NCBI GenBank assembly: GCA_032164295.1
Contig: JAJHTX010000011.1
Coordinates: forward strand, 186,001-250,000
Source: Inonotus obliquus
Lineage: Eukaryota > Basidiomycota > Agaricomycetes > Hymenochaetales > Hymenochaetaceae
Direction of reading: 5' to 3'
DNA length: 64,000 nucleotides
Part shown: positions 1-11,425 of the stretch, piece after piece
Layout: each line of letters starts with the position of its first letter
Numbering within the stretch: the stretch's first letter is position 1
Translations under genes and position numbers: made by a program
Notes under the pieces: model-generated
The model's input: the letters and a program-made list of their open reading frames with translations, nothing else
The model's database searches: none
What the model was told of the DNA's origin: nothing

Positions 1-330
1 ATGGTGCGAATTGCGCATGTGTGGAAGACGGACTAAACGGCGGCGAGACATATGTTGGACTGAGAGCGGAGACGACACTTTGGGAGAAAGAGGAGGCGGA
101 GAAGGATGCTAGAAATGACGGGGAATATATTCATTGAATCAGAGATAACAACACACCCTACAAAGGACCCACCTCGACGTCAAGCCCACCGATACGTTTG
201 CCCACAACAATATGCTGCACTAGCGCCTGCACCGACCATCGAAAGAACACCGGGCATACCCATCTGAAACAAACGGTGCTTGCGAGACCACCTGGCAAAA
301 TTGCGATTGGAACGCATGCAAACGAAGAAC
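1..330 (-). pseudogene. Decayed fragment of HMG-A 3' half (left array copy)
   Basis: This stretch aligns with 3110-3465 and, less closely, with 6135-6510 inside the intact HMG-A gene. It covers the region around the last HMG-A intron: the end of exon 2 (downstream of the HMG box) and the start of exon 3. The reading frame of HMG-A is interrupted by substitutions and small indels, and no HMG box is present, so it cannot encode a working regulator. It is cut by the window edge, so the copy probably continues further left. The left copy resembles the 2270-3465 copy more than it resembles the intact gene, which suggests an already truncated copy was duplicated again. Confidence 0.75.
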
Positions 331-750
331 ACGGAAATTTTGCCAAAGACTCGAGTTGAGCCTGCAAAGGACTCATCGCGTAAGCACGAAATGGATTACC
401 TCATCCACGCCAAGACCATCTAAGTTGCGCCTCCCTCTTATCTCTTATCATCGTTCGAAATCCTGCCTGCTAACAAGACATCGTACTTCGCAGCGCTTCA
501 TTCAACACGAAGTTAGTATTGTCAATAAGCGAGCCTGCCTGCATGCCGACAGCGCGAACTCGAAGTGGCCAGGAATCACGGCCACCCTGGGGTCCATCGT
601 CTCTCCTATCTGTACTTTGCTCTTCTTCAACTTTGCACTTGCTTACGTTAATGCGAGTCGTAGGACTCACAGATCCCCTCCTCTCTCCCCTCCTCTCTTT
701 CCTCGCCATTACTCCTTTCGCCTGATGCTGAGTGTGATAGTACGTCCTAT
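330..750. repeat. Spacer of array unit 1
   Basis: Nearly identical to 3465-3905 (only scattered mismatches over the first 250 bases, with some small indels further on). It follows the HMG-A fragment and precedes the promoter of the coiled-coil gene. It has open frames on both strands, but none has a recognisable domain and they differ in length between the two copies, so I treat it as repeat rather than as a gene. The similarity to unit 2 ends at about 750, where unit 2 jumps directly into coding sequence. Confidence 0.7.
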
Positions 751-894
751 CCTCCTTCCATCTGATCTCGGTATTCACTGCACCTACGTGTCGACGAGTT
801 GGATACTGCTTCGAGACAAACGTATCATTAATGTTGCAATGATTTATGTTTGTGCAATGGGCAATGTACTTTGCCACTCTGGTGCCCTGGTGCC

Positions 895-901
895 TATAAA
901 T
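895..901 (+). promoter_or_regulatory. TATA box of the coiled-coil gene at 961
   Basis: A TATAAAT motif lies 60 bases upstream of the ATG at 961, a normal spacing for a fungal TATA promoter with a short 5' leader. The segment carrying it (about 750-990) is absent from the second array unit. Confidence 0.5.
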
Positions 902-960
902 CGGCCCACCCGCCCAGTGGTCATACCCGAATAGTCTCCCGGCAAGTACCTCGAGTCACA

Positions 961-1614
961 ATGAGTAAACGTCACATGACGTCGAAACCAACTTCTTCAG
1001 GAAAAAGGCACCGGAGTGAAAGTCCTAGTCAACCTGCAAAACCAAGACTAGAAGATATGCGTAGGGATTTGTCAAAGATTCTCCAAACCGCTGACTCATT
1101 TGGAGTAAAGTACAACTTGGCCTCTGAGCTTCAGGGAATAGTCTTATCCTATTTAGTTACAATACACGCATATAGCAAAGACTCGGGCAAGCCTGAGAAG
1201 AACATTCAGGATTCAGAACAGGGAACATTACTCAGGAAATCATTCCGCGGCTTTATGGAAAAATGTCAAAAAGAAGCAGACTACATATTGACGTTGAAAT
1301 CGCTCGCCAACACATACCTCGATCAAATGAAGCCAGACAATCCTGCAAGTGCAAGCAAAGGCGATTCTGCAAAAAATATATTCGACGACTTGCTTAAAAT
1401 TATCAACACTCTCCAAGAGATCCGCGGTTCCGAACCCTTGAAGAACATCAAGAAATTCGACAGTAAGATAACTTTTACAACCCACTCCCCTTCGGAAACA
1501 CTTCACAAGGCTCAACGTCTTATTGGTGAATGGGAGAGTTTGAAGACCCAGCTTGAGATCGAGAGTTTGCTGCAGGATTGGTTAGAGAAACATAAGAATT
1601 CTAATAACCCGTAA
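961..1614 (+). CDS. Small basic/helical protein, array unit 1
   Basis: A 217-residue open frame starting at the ATG 60 bases after a TATA box. The first 30 residues are Ser/Lys/Arg-rich (MSKRHMTSKPTSSGKRHR) and could act as a nuclear localisation tail. The rest is rich in Lys, Glu and Leu and is predicted by eye to be helical or coiled-coil, for example around residues 45-130 and 165-210. I recognise no known domain. The gene sits between two repeats that derive from the HMG-A locus. A paralogue lacking promoter and N-terminus lies at 3908-4528. The general plan (Ser/basic N-terminus, then a helical body) resembles the helical proteins at 37.9-39.4 kb and 56.9-58.7 kb, but a common origin with those is only a guess. 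Function unknown. Confidence 0.6.
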   Translation: MSKRHMTSKPTSSGKRHRSESPSQPAKPRLEDMRRDLSKILQTADSFGVKYNLASELQGIVLSYLVTIHAYSKDSGKPEKNIQDSEQGTLLRKSFRGFMEKCQKEADYILTLKSLANTYLDQMKPDNPASASKGDSAKNIFDDLLKIINTLQEIRGSEPLKNIKKFDSKITFTTHSPSETLHKAQRLIGEWESLKTQLEIESLLQDWLEKHKNSNNP

Positions 1615-1713
1615 ATGACACCTAGTAGAGGGATCGATCGTGGAATTGACGAGTCAAATAGATAGATAATAGAGTACAATATCGTTATCCATCCATTGGA
1701 CAATAAATATTCG

Positions 1714-2270
1714 GCAGAGCTTCCATAGGTCTACAACGATCGTCACATTGCATCTGTTTCCTTAATTCGATACAGTTAGGCGGCTGCTTTAGGTAACAAA
1801 AATGGACTATCACAAAACCGTACAATGGTAAGCTGTAGATACACTACCACATGTTTATGAGAGAGAAGAAAGCGGGAATGGGAATGAGACTAAATAAGAC
1901 AACAGCCAAGAAGGAATCCCATGAAAACAGAAACGTGTATCAAGCTTAGAGCATGTATAGTACAAGTCGACTCGAATCAGACAACGAATCGAGAAAAGAA
2001 CAGCATCATACCATGAGAGCAGAAAAATAGAAGAATCCTTTATATGGCCTGCAGAATCAGCACTTTTTATAGTGAAAAGGAAAACCAAGTTAGAAAAACA
2101 GTGGCATAGAACTTGAGAACCACGTATCGTCAATGGATCATAAGCCCGTATATCAGCTCCGGACCCGGGGGAATCGATTAAAGAGATCCCAACCATTACT
2201 TGTTCATTCTGACCCAAACTAATCACACTCATTTCCTCCTTTCCTTCGCGCGTGAACATGGCGAGGCTAT
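1714..2270 (-). repeat. Copy of the HMG-A 3' flank
   Basis: Aligns over its whole length with 4577-5190, which is the 3' flank of the intact HMG-A gene (offset about 2.86-2.92 kb). It contains no supported gene. It joins the coiled-coil gene of unit 1 to the decayed HMG-A copy at 2270-3465. Confidence 0.7.
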
Positions 2271-3465
2271 CCCACCATGACGTTCAGCAGGATAATGATC
2301 CAGCGCGATTGCAGCGTCAGAACCACCACTGTCACCGTTACGTCTACCACCATGCAATAGATACGTGATGGCCACCGCCGTGGTCCGGGAAAGGGACGAA
2401 CCCATCTCCGCTATTGCTAGAATTCTGAAACGAACCTCCCATCGCTATGCAAGCCAGGACCGAACACAATCGCGTCTGTGTCTACACTAGGCCCAGTACT
2501 CGCACTCATACCAGACGTCCCACGACAGGATTTTCCATATTGTTCCCGGCATCGCATAAATTACCCATACCATTCATCATTCACTGACTGGGAGTACGGC
2601 GCGTATGCATAAGCATGGGACGAGAGCACATTCGCATCTACACCAGAACCATTGATGAAACCCGACTCGAGCACTATACTGGGGTCCGCGCCTGTTTCCG
2701 AACAGGACCAAATGGTGAAGCCGAACCCGCCCAGCCCAGTAGTGGAAGAATACGATCAAAGATGCGTCAGAAATGGCATCATTCGTCCAGTAGAATAAAC
2801 GGAAATAAGTGTTGAAGTCGTGGCAGATCTCGAGGGCATCACACCAGAAATGGAGGCATTAGCACTTGTGTCCATACTGATATCCATTCACATCCATTTC
2901 GATGCCCGTGGAATCCTGCTACTCGTTGACCCGCGCGTAAGATGATGGTTGAGAGATCGGAAGGGAGGAATGGTGCTGGCGTCCCCGTCTGTTCTATATG
3001 TTCGTGGTGCCATCGAAGGAATCGCACTCGTCATCTGTTCTTGTGCTAGCATCTGCGAATGATGCTAGATTTGATGGTGAGCGGCTACGGATGCAGACGA
3101 TGTAGCTGTGGTGCGAATTGCGCACGTATGGAAGACGGCATAAGCGGCGGCGAGAGTCGCGAGACGTATGTTCGGCTGAGAGCGGAGACGACACTTTGGC
3201 AGAAAGAAGAGGCGGAGAAGGATGCTAGAAACGACGAGGAATATATTCATTGAATCAGAGATAATAATACATTCTACAAAGGACCCACGAACCTCGACAT
3301 CCAACCAATACATTTGCCCACAACTATATGCTGCACTTGCGCCTGCACTGGGGCTTATGGGATCATCGAAAGAACACCGGGCATACCCATCTGAAACAAA
3401 CGGTGCTTGCGAGACCACCTGGCAAAATTGCGATTGGAACGCATGCAAACGAAACGAAGAAACGT
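2270..3465 (-). pseudogene. Decayed copy of HMG-A 3' half (array unit 2)
   Basis: Aligns with 5190-6510, the C-terminal exon, last intron and end of exon 2 of HMG-A. Short conserved stretches can be read on the minus strand, for example around 2560-2720, which matches the Tyr/Ala/Ser-rich segment of HMG-A at about 5570-5700. The frame is broken repeatedly and the longest open stretches are about 60 residues. The HMG box itself lies outside the copied part. Similarity stops at about 3465, where the spacer begins. It is best read as a non-functional 3' fragment carried along by tandem duplication. Confidence 0.8.
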
Positions 3466-3905
3466 TGCCAAAGGCTCGAGTTGAGCCTGCAAAGGACTCA
3501 TCGCGTAAGCACGAAATGGATTACCTCATCCACGCCAAGACTATCTATGTTGCGCCTCCCTCTTATCTCTTATCATCGTTCGAAATCCTGCCTGCTAACA
3601 AGACATCGTACTTCGCAGCGCTTCATTCAACACGAAGTTAGTATTGTCAATGAGAGAGCTTGCCTGCATGCCGACAGCGCGAACTCGAGAAGCCAGGAAT
3701 CACGGGCACCCTGCGGTCCCTCGTCTCTTCTCGTCGACCTTGGCCTTGGTATGCATATCTGTACTGTACTTTCCATTTATTCAACTTTGCACTTGCTTAC
3801 CAATGTCGTAGGACTCACGGTTCCCCTCCTCTCTCACAACCTCTCTTTCCTCGACATTACTCCTTTCGCCTGATGCTGAATGTGATAGCGCGTCCTATCC
3901 TTCTT
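3465..3905. repeat. Spacer of array unit 2
   Basis: Second copy of the spacer at 330-750. It runs directly into the truncated coiled-coil gene: the sequence shared with unit 1 ends near 3905 and the next bases correspond to about 995 in unit 1, so roughly 245 bases including promoter and start codon are missing here. Confidence 0.7.
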
Positions 3906-3907
3906 CA

Positions 3908-4528
3908 AGGGGGAAGCAGAAGGCTCCTCGTAACTCTGGTCGTTCAGAGCCTGCAGGCGAAGAAGCTATGCTTCATAAATTGTCAAAGTATCAGAAAAAA
4001 CGTGAAACATTTCAAGAAAGACGGAACTTGACCGAACAGCTCGCCAATCAAATCGCCGACTACTTGGTCGAAACACGGGCTCTCGACCAAATTAGCAACG
4101 ACATCAGATTGCTTGAGAAGGCCATATCGGATGGGAATGTGACAGCTTCTGAACAGGTCGAAAAGTCCAGGAAACTCGAGTTGAGCAAAGAGAAATACAA
4201 AGGATCATTTGAGAAACATAAAAAGGATAAGGATGCGATCGGCAACATTATAAGAGAGCATGAAGCAGAATTAGGAAATGCCAAAACAGTCCTTGAACTA
4301 GTAAATGAAAACAACAGTGCAAGACAAGTCCTCACCCACTTGAGTTATATTGGAAAATGTCTCGAACTAGCTCTCGGTTCCGGGACTTCGATGAAAATCA
4401 AGCAGAATGAGGCTATAACTGAAGAAGAACTCAATAGACTAAGTAAAGAATGGAAGCGTTTGAGTAGTGAGATAAACGGATCGATACAGATGATAAATAA
4501 CAAATTCCCAGAGGGATCATGGAAATGA
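3908..4528 (+). pseudogene. 5'-truncated paralogue of the 961-1614 gene
   Basis: The frame downstream of ATG 3968 is open for 186 residues and is Lys/Glu/Leu-rich and helical. Reading the same frame upstream of that ATG gives a Ser/Lys/Arg/Pro-rich stretch that lines up with residues 12-34 of the unit 1 protein, so the natural start and TATA box were lost when the spacer was joined to codon ~12. Similarity to unit 1 in the body is weak but includes an LxxxxKEWxxL-like helix near the C-terminus. It could still be expressed from ATG 3968 or as a fusion with spacer sequence, so it may be a truncated gene rather than a dead one. Function unknown. Confidence 0.5.
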
Positions 4529-5148
4529 CGAGTCGGATGTAGACAGACATAGAGTATAATGTTATGTATGTATCATGCAGAGCTTCCATAGGTCTACAAC
4601 GATCGTCACATTGCATCTGTTTCCTTAATCCGATACAGTTAGGCGCTGCTTTAGGTAACAAAAATGGACTATCACAAAACTGTACAATGGTAAGTTGTAG
4701 ATACACTACTACACGTTCATGAGAGAGAAGAAAGCGGGAATGGGGATGAGACTAAATAAGACAACAGCCAAGAAGGGCTAACATGAAAACAGAAACGTGT
4801 ATCAAGGTGAGGGCATGGTATAGTACAAGTATCAGACAGCGAATCGAGAAAAGAGCAGCATCATACTAGGAGAGCAAAGAAATCCTTTATATAGCCTGAA
4901 GAATCAGCATTTTTCATAGTGAAAAGGAAAACCAAGATAGAAAGACAGTGGCATAGAACTTAAGAACCATACATCGTCAATGGAGCATAAGCAGAACGGA
5001 AGGAGGTGCATAAGTTCGATCCAGTTGTTCAATATATGACCGATGACCGAGGAACGTCTATCAGCCCGTATGTCAGTTCAGGACGAGGGGGAATAGAACG
5101 AAGAGATCCCAACCATTACTTATTCATTCTGACCCAAACTAATTACAC

Positions 5149-8100
5149 TCATTTCCTCCTTTCCTTCGCGCGTGAACATGGCGAGGCTATCCCACCACGA
5201 CGTTCAGCAGTATAATGATCCATCTCGGTTGCAACGTCAGAGCCACCACTGTCACCGTTACGTCTACCGCCACTCGGGAGAACTCGTGATCCACCATGCA
5301 CACTAGATATGTGATGGCCACCGCCGTGGTCCGGGAAAGGGACGAACCCGTCTCCACTATTGCTAGGATTCTGAAACGCACCTTCCACCGCAGGAGACGA
5401 TATGTCATACTGAAACGGCGTATGCAGGCCAGGACCAAACGCAATCGCGTCCGTGTCTACACCAGACCCAGCACTCACACTCATGCCGGAAGTCCCACCA
5501 CCAATAGGATTTTCCATGTTGTTCCTGGCATCGCCGAAATCATACCCATACCATTGATCATTCACTGACTGGGAGTACGGCGCGTATGCATACGCATGGG
5601 ACGAGAACATATTCGCATCTGCACCAGAATCATTGATGAAACCCGAATCGAGTACTCCACTGGGGTCTGCGCCTGCGGCTGAACTAGGACCAAATGGTGA
5701 AGCCGAACCCGCCCAGCCGGTAAGGGAAGAATACGACGAAAGATGCGTCGGAAATGGCATCGTTCCTCCAGTAGAGTAAACGGAGGTAAGTGTCGAGGTC
5801 GTGGCCGATCCCGAAGGCAGTACAGGCATTACACCAGAAATAGAGGCGTTTGCATTTGGGTCCATACTAATATCCATTCCCACATCCATATCGATGCCCG
5901 TGTTACCCTGCTGCTCCTGAGCCCGTGAATAAAGTGACGGCTGAGGGATCGGAGGGAGAAATCGAGCCGGCGTCCCCGTCTGTTCTACATGTTCGTGGTG
6001 CGTCGGCAGTACCATCGAAGAAATCGCGCCCGTTATCTGTTCTTGTGCTGGCATCTGAGAATGATGCTGGATTGAATGGTGAGATGAATGAGAACGAGCA
6101 TGTGCATACGCATATGGATGCGGACGATGTGGCTGTGACGCGAATTGCGCATGTGTAGAGAATGGCATGAACGGCGGCGAGCCATATGTTGGGGACGTTG
6201 TCATCGTCGAGAGCGGAGACGAGACTTCGGGAGAAAGAGGAGGTGGAGACGGCTGCTAGAAACGACGAGGAATATACTTATAGAATCAGAGATAAAAACA
6301 CATTCTACATAGGACCCACGAACCTCGACATCCAACCCGCGCTCATATCCATACGTTTGCCCATAACTATACGGTCCTGCACTTGCGCCAGTACCAGGGC
6401 TTATAGAACCAGTCGAAAGAGCGCTGGGCATGCCCACCCGAAACGGACGTGTGCTTACGAGGCCAGTGGTAGCATCTGGCAGAGTTGCGATTGCAAGAGT
6501 GTTCCGACGCGTAGTGCGGAATACTCCACCGGTGCCGCCAGCACTCGCATTCACTACAGCTACACCTCGAGAGTGGAAGGATCGAGATGGGGCAGTTGAA
6601 ACCGGACCTGGTGTTTGGGACTGTGTACCAGAACCGTTAGACTGACGCTGATTTTGCATCTGAAAGGGTAGTTGCGTCGGGGACGGCACCACCCGTGTTT
6701 GAGTTTGGGACCGAGGGAGCGATTGAGAACGAGAAATCTGATGAGATGTTGATCCCGCTCCAGAACCAGGCTCAGAATGCAGTATAGACGATTGGCTACG
6801 TTGATGGGCCGTCGAGTCCGCAAAGAATGCTCCTCCGAGTTCAAACTCTTGGACTAAGTCTTGCTTCTGGTGCTCCTGTACATCGCGTGTGCTTGAGCCC
6901 ACCTCCACATCCCCGCAAGACGCCTCATTAGCATCGGCACTGACAGCAGTATCGGAAGGCGGCAGCAAAATTGGAGAAACAGAACGATCTTCGTCACTGG
7001 TTACTGCCTCAGCACCACCACCACCACCTCCTTGGCGGCTCTCCGCAGACGCAGATCGACGTGCAATAGTCGTCAAAGGAACTACAAACCGCGCGCTCGC
7101 GCCACCTTGGACCTCTTCAGCCCGACCTTCCAACGGTTTCTCTTGTTCTTGGCTTATATCGGCTTCAACCTGCCTCTCTTCAGCTCCCCCGGATACATCT
7201 GGGCCTTGTACGGGAGCTCCACATATTTGCGGAGATGTGCGAACGGTGGGAGTTGGCTCCGGATACTGTGAGATTTCGACACGGGGTATATCTGAGTCTT
7301 GAACTTGTCCTTCCTTGCCACGAGAAGTGTAAGCACCATTCGCGCTCGCACCCGAAGAGGCAGAGGCAGAAGTGGAGATATTTCCGCCTTTGTCCATCCG
7401 AATATCATCACGTCCACGTAGTTTCGCTTGCTCCTGGTCCTTGTTCTGATCTTGGGTGGTGTTGCTTGAATTACTCCCGGAGGTCGCCTTCGTATTCTCA
7501 GGATCGGCGTTGGTTTTACGATTTTCCGACCTCTCAGTTGTATCTGTTCTTGAGGTTATTTCCGGATTGGAGGTGCTATCTTCCTCAAAGCCTAGTCCAG
7601 GAAGAGCCCAGGAAGGAAGTCCAAGCGCACTGGTATTAAAACTTGCTCTGGCACTTCTCATCCTTGTCCTTCTCGGATTCGTACTTGAACCTGTACTCGA
7701 ACTGGGGTCCGGACTCGGATGACTGCTGGTATCTGTCCCAACTCCAGTCCTTTCCTTTCCTTTATTGACTTCTTTCTCCTTTTCCCGATCGCGATCGCGA
7801 TCTTTGTCTTTCCTCTTTCTGTTCCTATCCCCTCCTCCTTCCTTGCTCGCCCCGCCGCCTTTATACTTCGCAGTAGCGACCGCTCCTCCCCAGTCCTCCC
7901 CTCCCCCAGTCCCTGCTACACTCCAAGGGACGCTGCCCATCGCGCTGCCACCTCCAGTCCAGAACGTATTGCCGGGTCCTGTGCCTATCCCAATCCCACT
8001 CGCATTCTCGGGACGGAACCTCCAGTCTGGATACTTGGCACGATGCTCCGCCTGAGCAACGCGGGCACGGCGTTCCCACTCGGCGCGCTGGTCTGCAGGC

Positions 8101-9364
8101 ATCGAGCGCCAGATTTGCCCGGCCAGTTTACTCAGGGATGTTGAAGGTGTAGGAGCTGTGGTTCCTCCATGTCCTAATCCACCCACGCCTGACACCTTGT
8201 TCCCGCGTTTGCCTCCACTGGGAGAGGGGGGTAAAGAACTCGGCTCGATTGTGACAACGCTTCCTGGTCCGAGAGCACTCACACCTCCTGTCGTCACGCC
8301 AGGCTTTGTAGCAAAGGGTGGAGAGGCGGTCTCAAGCCGCTGGTTTCGCACAAACGAGGCACGGAAGAGAATAAATGCGTTGGGCGGGCGGGGGATGTAG
8401 GACGGCGGACGAGGGGGCTTTCTGCCACCTCCGCTTGCCCCTGGACCTCCTGGATTCTGTCCATGGCCTCCGGTCCGGAACAGGCCAGAAGATGGTTCAC
8501 GCTGATCATCAAGTGTTAGAGACAGCGAGGGAGGTGACGTCGTGGTCGCCGTCGAATCCGCACCGAAGGAGGGTGACGGTACGGAAGGGTACGGAGAACC
8601 TGCATCTGCGTTCGATGGACTAGGAGGCTCTATGCCTGTGTTGAAACCCGCCTTCTCTCGATCTGACTCTACATCTGTCCTCTCTGGTGGCACAAAATGT
8701 GATTGAGCGCCCAATGCCTGCTGCTCAGAGAAGATCGGGGGAGATGCGATCCGGAGCGTGCCATGGTGAGAGTCGATTGGCGCGTCGGACGCGTGTACGA
8801 GCTGAGGTGACGAAGGCGACGTAAGCGTGGGCGATGAAGATGCGCCGTAAGCGGACGGTGTGATTGTCGATGCGAATGTATATTGAATATTTTCGCCGTC
8901 CCCTCGTCCAATACGCCCTGCAACTCTTCCGGCTCCTTCACCTACTCCCCACGTCACATCCTTGCCTACAGCCGCTGTGCCGTCTCGCTGCTCATCTTCC
9001 GGCTCCACGAGCGTAGGAGGTGCTTCAACAAGCGGAGGGAGATCGTCTGTGTTCATAAACGCACGAAATAGTTCCGAGGACACGCGCATACATCGTGTGC
9101 AAGCACAAATCAAATTTATAGAATATAGTCAGAGCGAAGTCAACGGACGGCAAAGGAGCGTTTACCGTCATCATCCTCATCAAGCGTGTCCGCCGGGCTG
9201 TAGAGGGACACGGACTTTGGTGGCATCAAACTGAAGGATAGAGACGGGTTCCGCAAGTCGTGTGCGGGACAGGGGTAGGCTAAGTCGTAGTCTTGACTAG
9301 TGGTATTGTACAGAGGGCTTATGAGTTGTATGTTCTGAAGAGGTAGAGGAGTGGGCATAGGCAT
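5149..9364 (-). CDS. HMG-A: large HMG-box transcription factor
   Basis: Three-exon model: 9364-9166, 9046-6320, 6224-5149, giving about 1333 residues. The introns (9165-9047 and 6319-6225) have GTAAAC and GTGGGT donors and AG acceptors, and their phases match. The HMG box begins with PRPPNAFILFR near residue 283 and ends with YPDWRFRP near 409. It is an SOX/MATA-type sequence-specific DNA-binding box, but an insertion of about 60 residues separates helix 1 from helices 2-3 (SLSKLAGQIW onwards). After the box come a Lys/Arg/Asp-rich stretch (KRKDKDRDRD), long Ser/Thr/Gln/Gly-rich disordered regions and a Tyr/Ala/Gly-rich C-terminus typical of activation regions. The 3' half is copied in decayed form at 1-330 and 2270-3465. 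It is head-to-head with HMG-B across 17.8 kb. Likely a nuclear regulator; the target pathway cannot be read from sequence. Confidence 0.8.
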
Positions 9365-10620
9365 CGAGCACAAAGCGAGAGCCAGTGGAGGACTCGTAGG
9401 TGCTAGTGCGTCGTCTTCTCCTCGTCGTCGTCCTTCCTCGTTCTGGTTGTTCAGATGTCAGTCGTTCGCACTAACTTCTATGCTTCCGTGTTGCTCCTTG
9501 GTTGTCGTCGTTGCAGTCTTTGGTGTGTCTTTAGAAACGGAGTAATCAGAAGTTTTAAAACGAGAGGCAAGAAGAGGGAAAAGCGCAACAAGGGGCCCCA
9601 GAAACGGTAAATAAATACAAATATATTATAGTTATATTCTAAAGGGTGGAGGTAGAGTGAACCTTCCATAACAGGAAGTATAGTACCGAGTTGCCGGAGT
9701 CTTCGCACCCGATGTCACAGAGTCACATGAGGACAATAAGAGATGTTGTCACGGAGAGGCTATACATTGACCGGAAATGAAGTCGAGGATACACGGTGAG
9801 ATGAAAGGAACGTCTATACTTGTCCATATTACTCTTCACATACCACAATACACTCCTTTCCTAGTCCTCCGTGTATCATTCTTCATCCTCATCGATCTTC
9901 TCGACCATCATTTTCTCCAATGTAGAGACCAGAGATCTTCCACTTGTCCCTTCCCTTCTCCTCACCCGACGCGGATAATCACCAGCCGTAAGTGTTAGCA
10001 GCCTCGTTATGCAACGCCCACGAACTTCGCATGACGCGTCTCATCCCTGCCGAGATCCCAGTTTTGGCTCGGAGCTTCAATCTTCGGACCGGACGCTTTC
10101 CTCCCAGATCATCCACTCGGAGCATGGGTTGCATTCCGTCCTGCCAATGCCAATCCACCAAGTCTCCTTAGCGACCGGTAGACCAAACACCTTCATCTCC
10201 GTATCCTGCCCCACTCTCGCCCTGGCTCTTTTGATCCCGTGATGATAAAATCACACTTTCACGAGATTTTATATTAATATGCAGTGCTACTCTGCGCAGC
10301 ATAATATCCGGAGCTCCCGAAATACCTGCTTATCCTCCTCATCTTCATTTTCCTCTCTTTTACTTTACCCCTATTGTCACTTCGTAGCGATTGCCACAGT
10401 CTTTGTATCAGACCAAGGAAGGCTAACGGACCGAATCGTTCAATGCTCGATGTTAGGTCCGTCCTGATGTTGTGGAAGTTCTGTGACAGTTGCGATAAAT
10501 CGATTTCATTTTCTTGGGTGATACTACAACGAATGGATTCGAATCTAATGACTTTAGATCTATCAGATCTATAATTCCTAGTTCTCATAATCTAATGGTT
10601 CAATTTTGCTCCTATTCAAG
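9365..10620. other. 5' flank of HMG-A, no gene seen
   Basis: Upstream region of HMG-A. I see Pyr-rich stretches on the plus strand (9830-9960 and 10320-10380), which suit a promoter or 5' leader, and an AT-rich patch near 9605-9640. No open frame has a recognisable product. Confidence 0.5.
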
Positions 10621-10889
10621 ATACTCATCATGAAGTATGAAGCTTATGAATGCCACTCGCATAGAAGTGATGCCATTGCCTGACTAAAACATCAGGCATA
10701 CTGCAAACCCAAGGTAGTAATGGCCGCATGCTCCAAAAAGGGACAGGGAAGAAAAAGAGTGTAAACAGTGGAATATCTGGATTGGTTCAATATCACGGGA
10801 TTCAAGCGTGTAGGAATCCGTGAATCCATACGGTATACGGTTTATTCATCCATGCTCACGGAGTAGTCAGTAAATAACCGTTTTAAAAT

Positions 10890-11425
10890 TATTTAACTCA
10901 ATCCGGAACAAAGAAAAGCAAGAATCGACCCTCACTTAAGGTCTTCTCATCCTCGAAGCTCGATCTCAAACTCTCGAGAACTCGAAACTGGGGAACTAAT
11001 CAATGAAAGGTTGATCTTCGCAACCTGGTCTCTGGACACATTTTACTTCTCCGCGCGTCCATTGTAACTTGAGTTTGGTACGCTAACTGTAAGAGGGATC
11101 AGCCTCAGATTGGAGAGTTCCTCAAGCTCACCATGTCTGTTCGTTGATATGAACTAACCATCTATTTCATAGGTGAAATAACCCAGCTACTCATTCTCGC
11201 TTAATCAATAAGCGATCCGTATAATTGAGCACTCCTCAGCTCAATTCGGAACAAAGAAAATCAGGGATCAACCTACACTCCCAAGCTTCGTCTTCTGACT
11301 CTCGAAGCTTCATCCGGAGCTCACGATCTCGAAGACACAAAGCCGAAGAACCCTCTGCAAAGGAAACGGTTAACCTAGTCATCTGGTCACCGACTTTCCG
11401 CTGAATGCCCTTTGTCCCGCTTGCG
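10890..11425. repeat. Diverged tandem duplication
   Basis: The block starting CTCAATCCGGAACAAAGAAA at about 10896 is repeated at about 11240 as CTCAATTCGGAACAAAGAAA, followed in both by related sequence through a CTCGAAGCT motif and a later CCAGGTTGCG/CCAGATGACT-like segment. Period about 340 bases. The right copy overlaps a 126-codon minus-strand frame (11616-11236) whose C-terminal part is Glu/Arg/Leu-rich. Confidence 0.45.

Noticed and set aside
356..934. A 192-codon plus-strand frame over the spacer.
   Set aside because: The corresponding frame in the second unit has a different length and fusion, no domain is present, and an antisense frame of similar quality exists.
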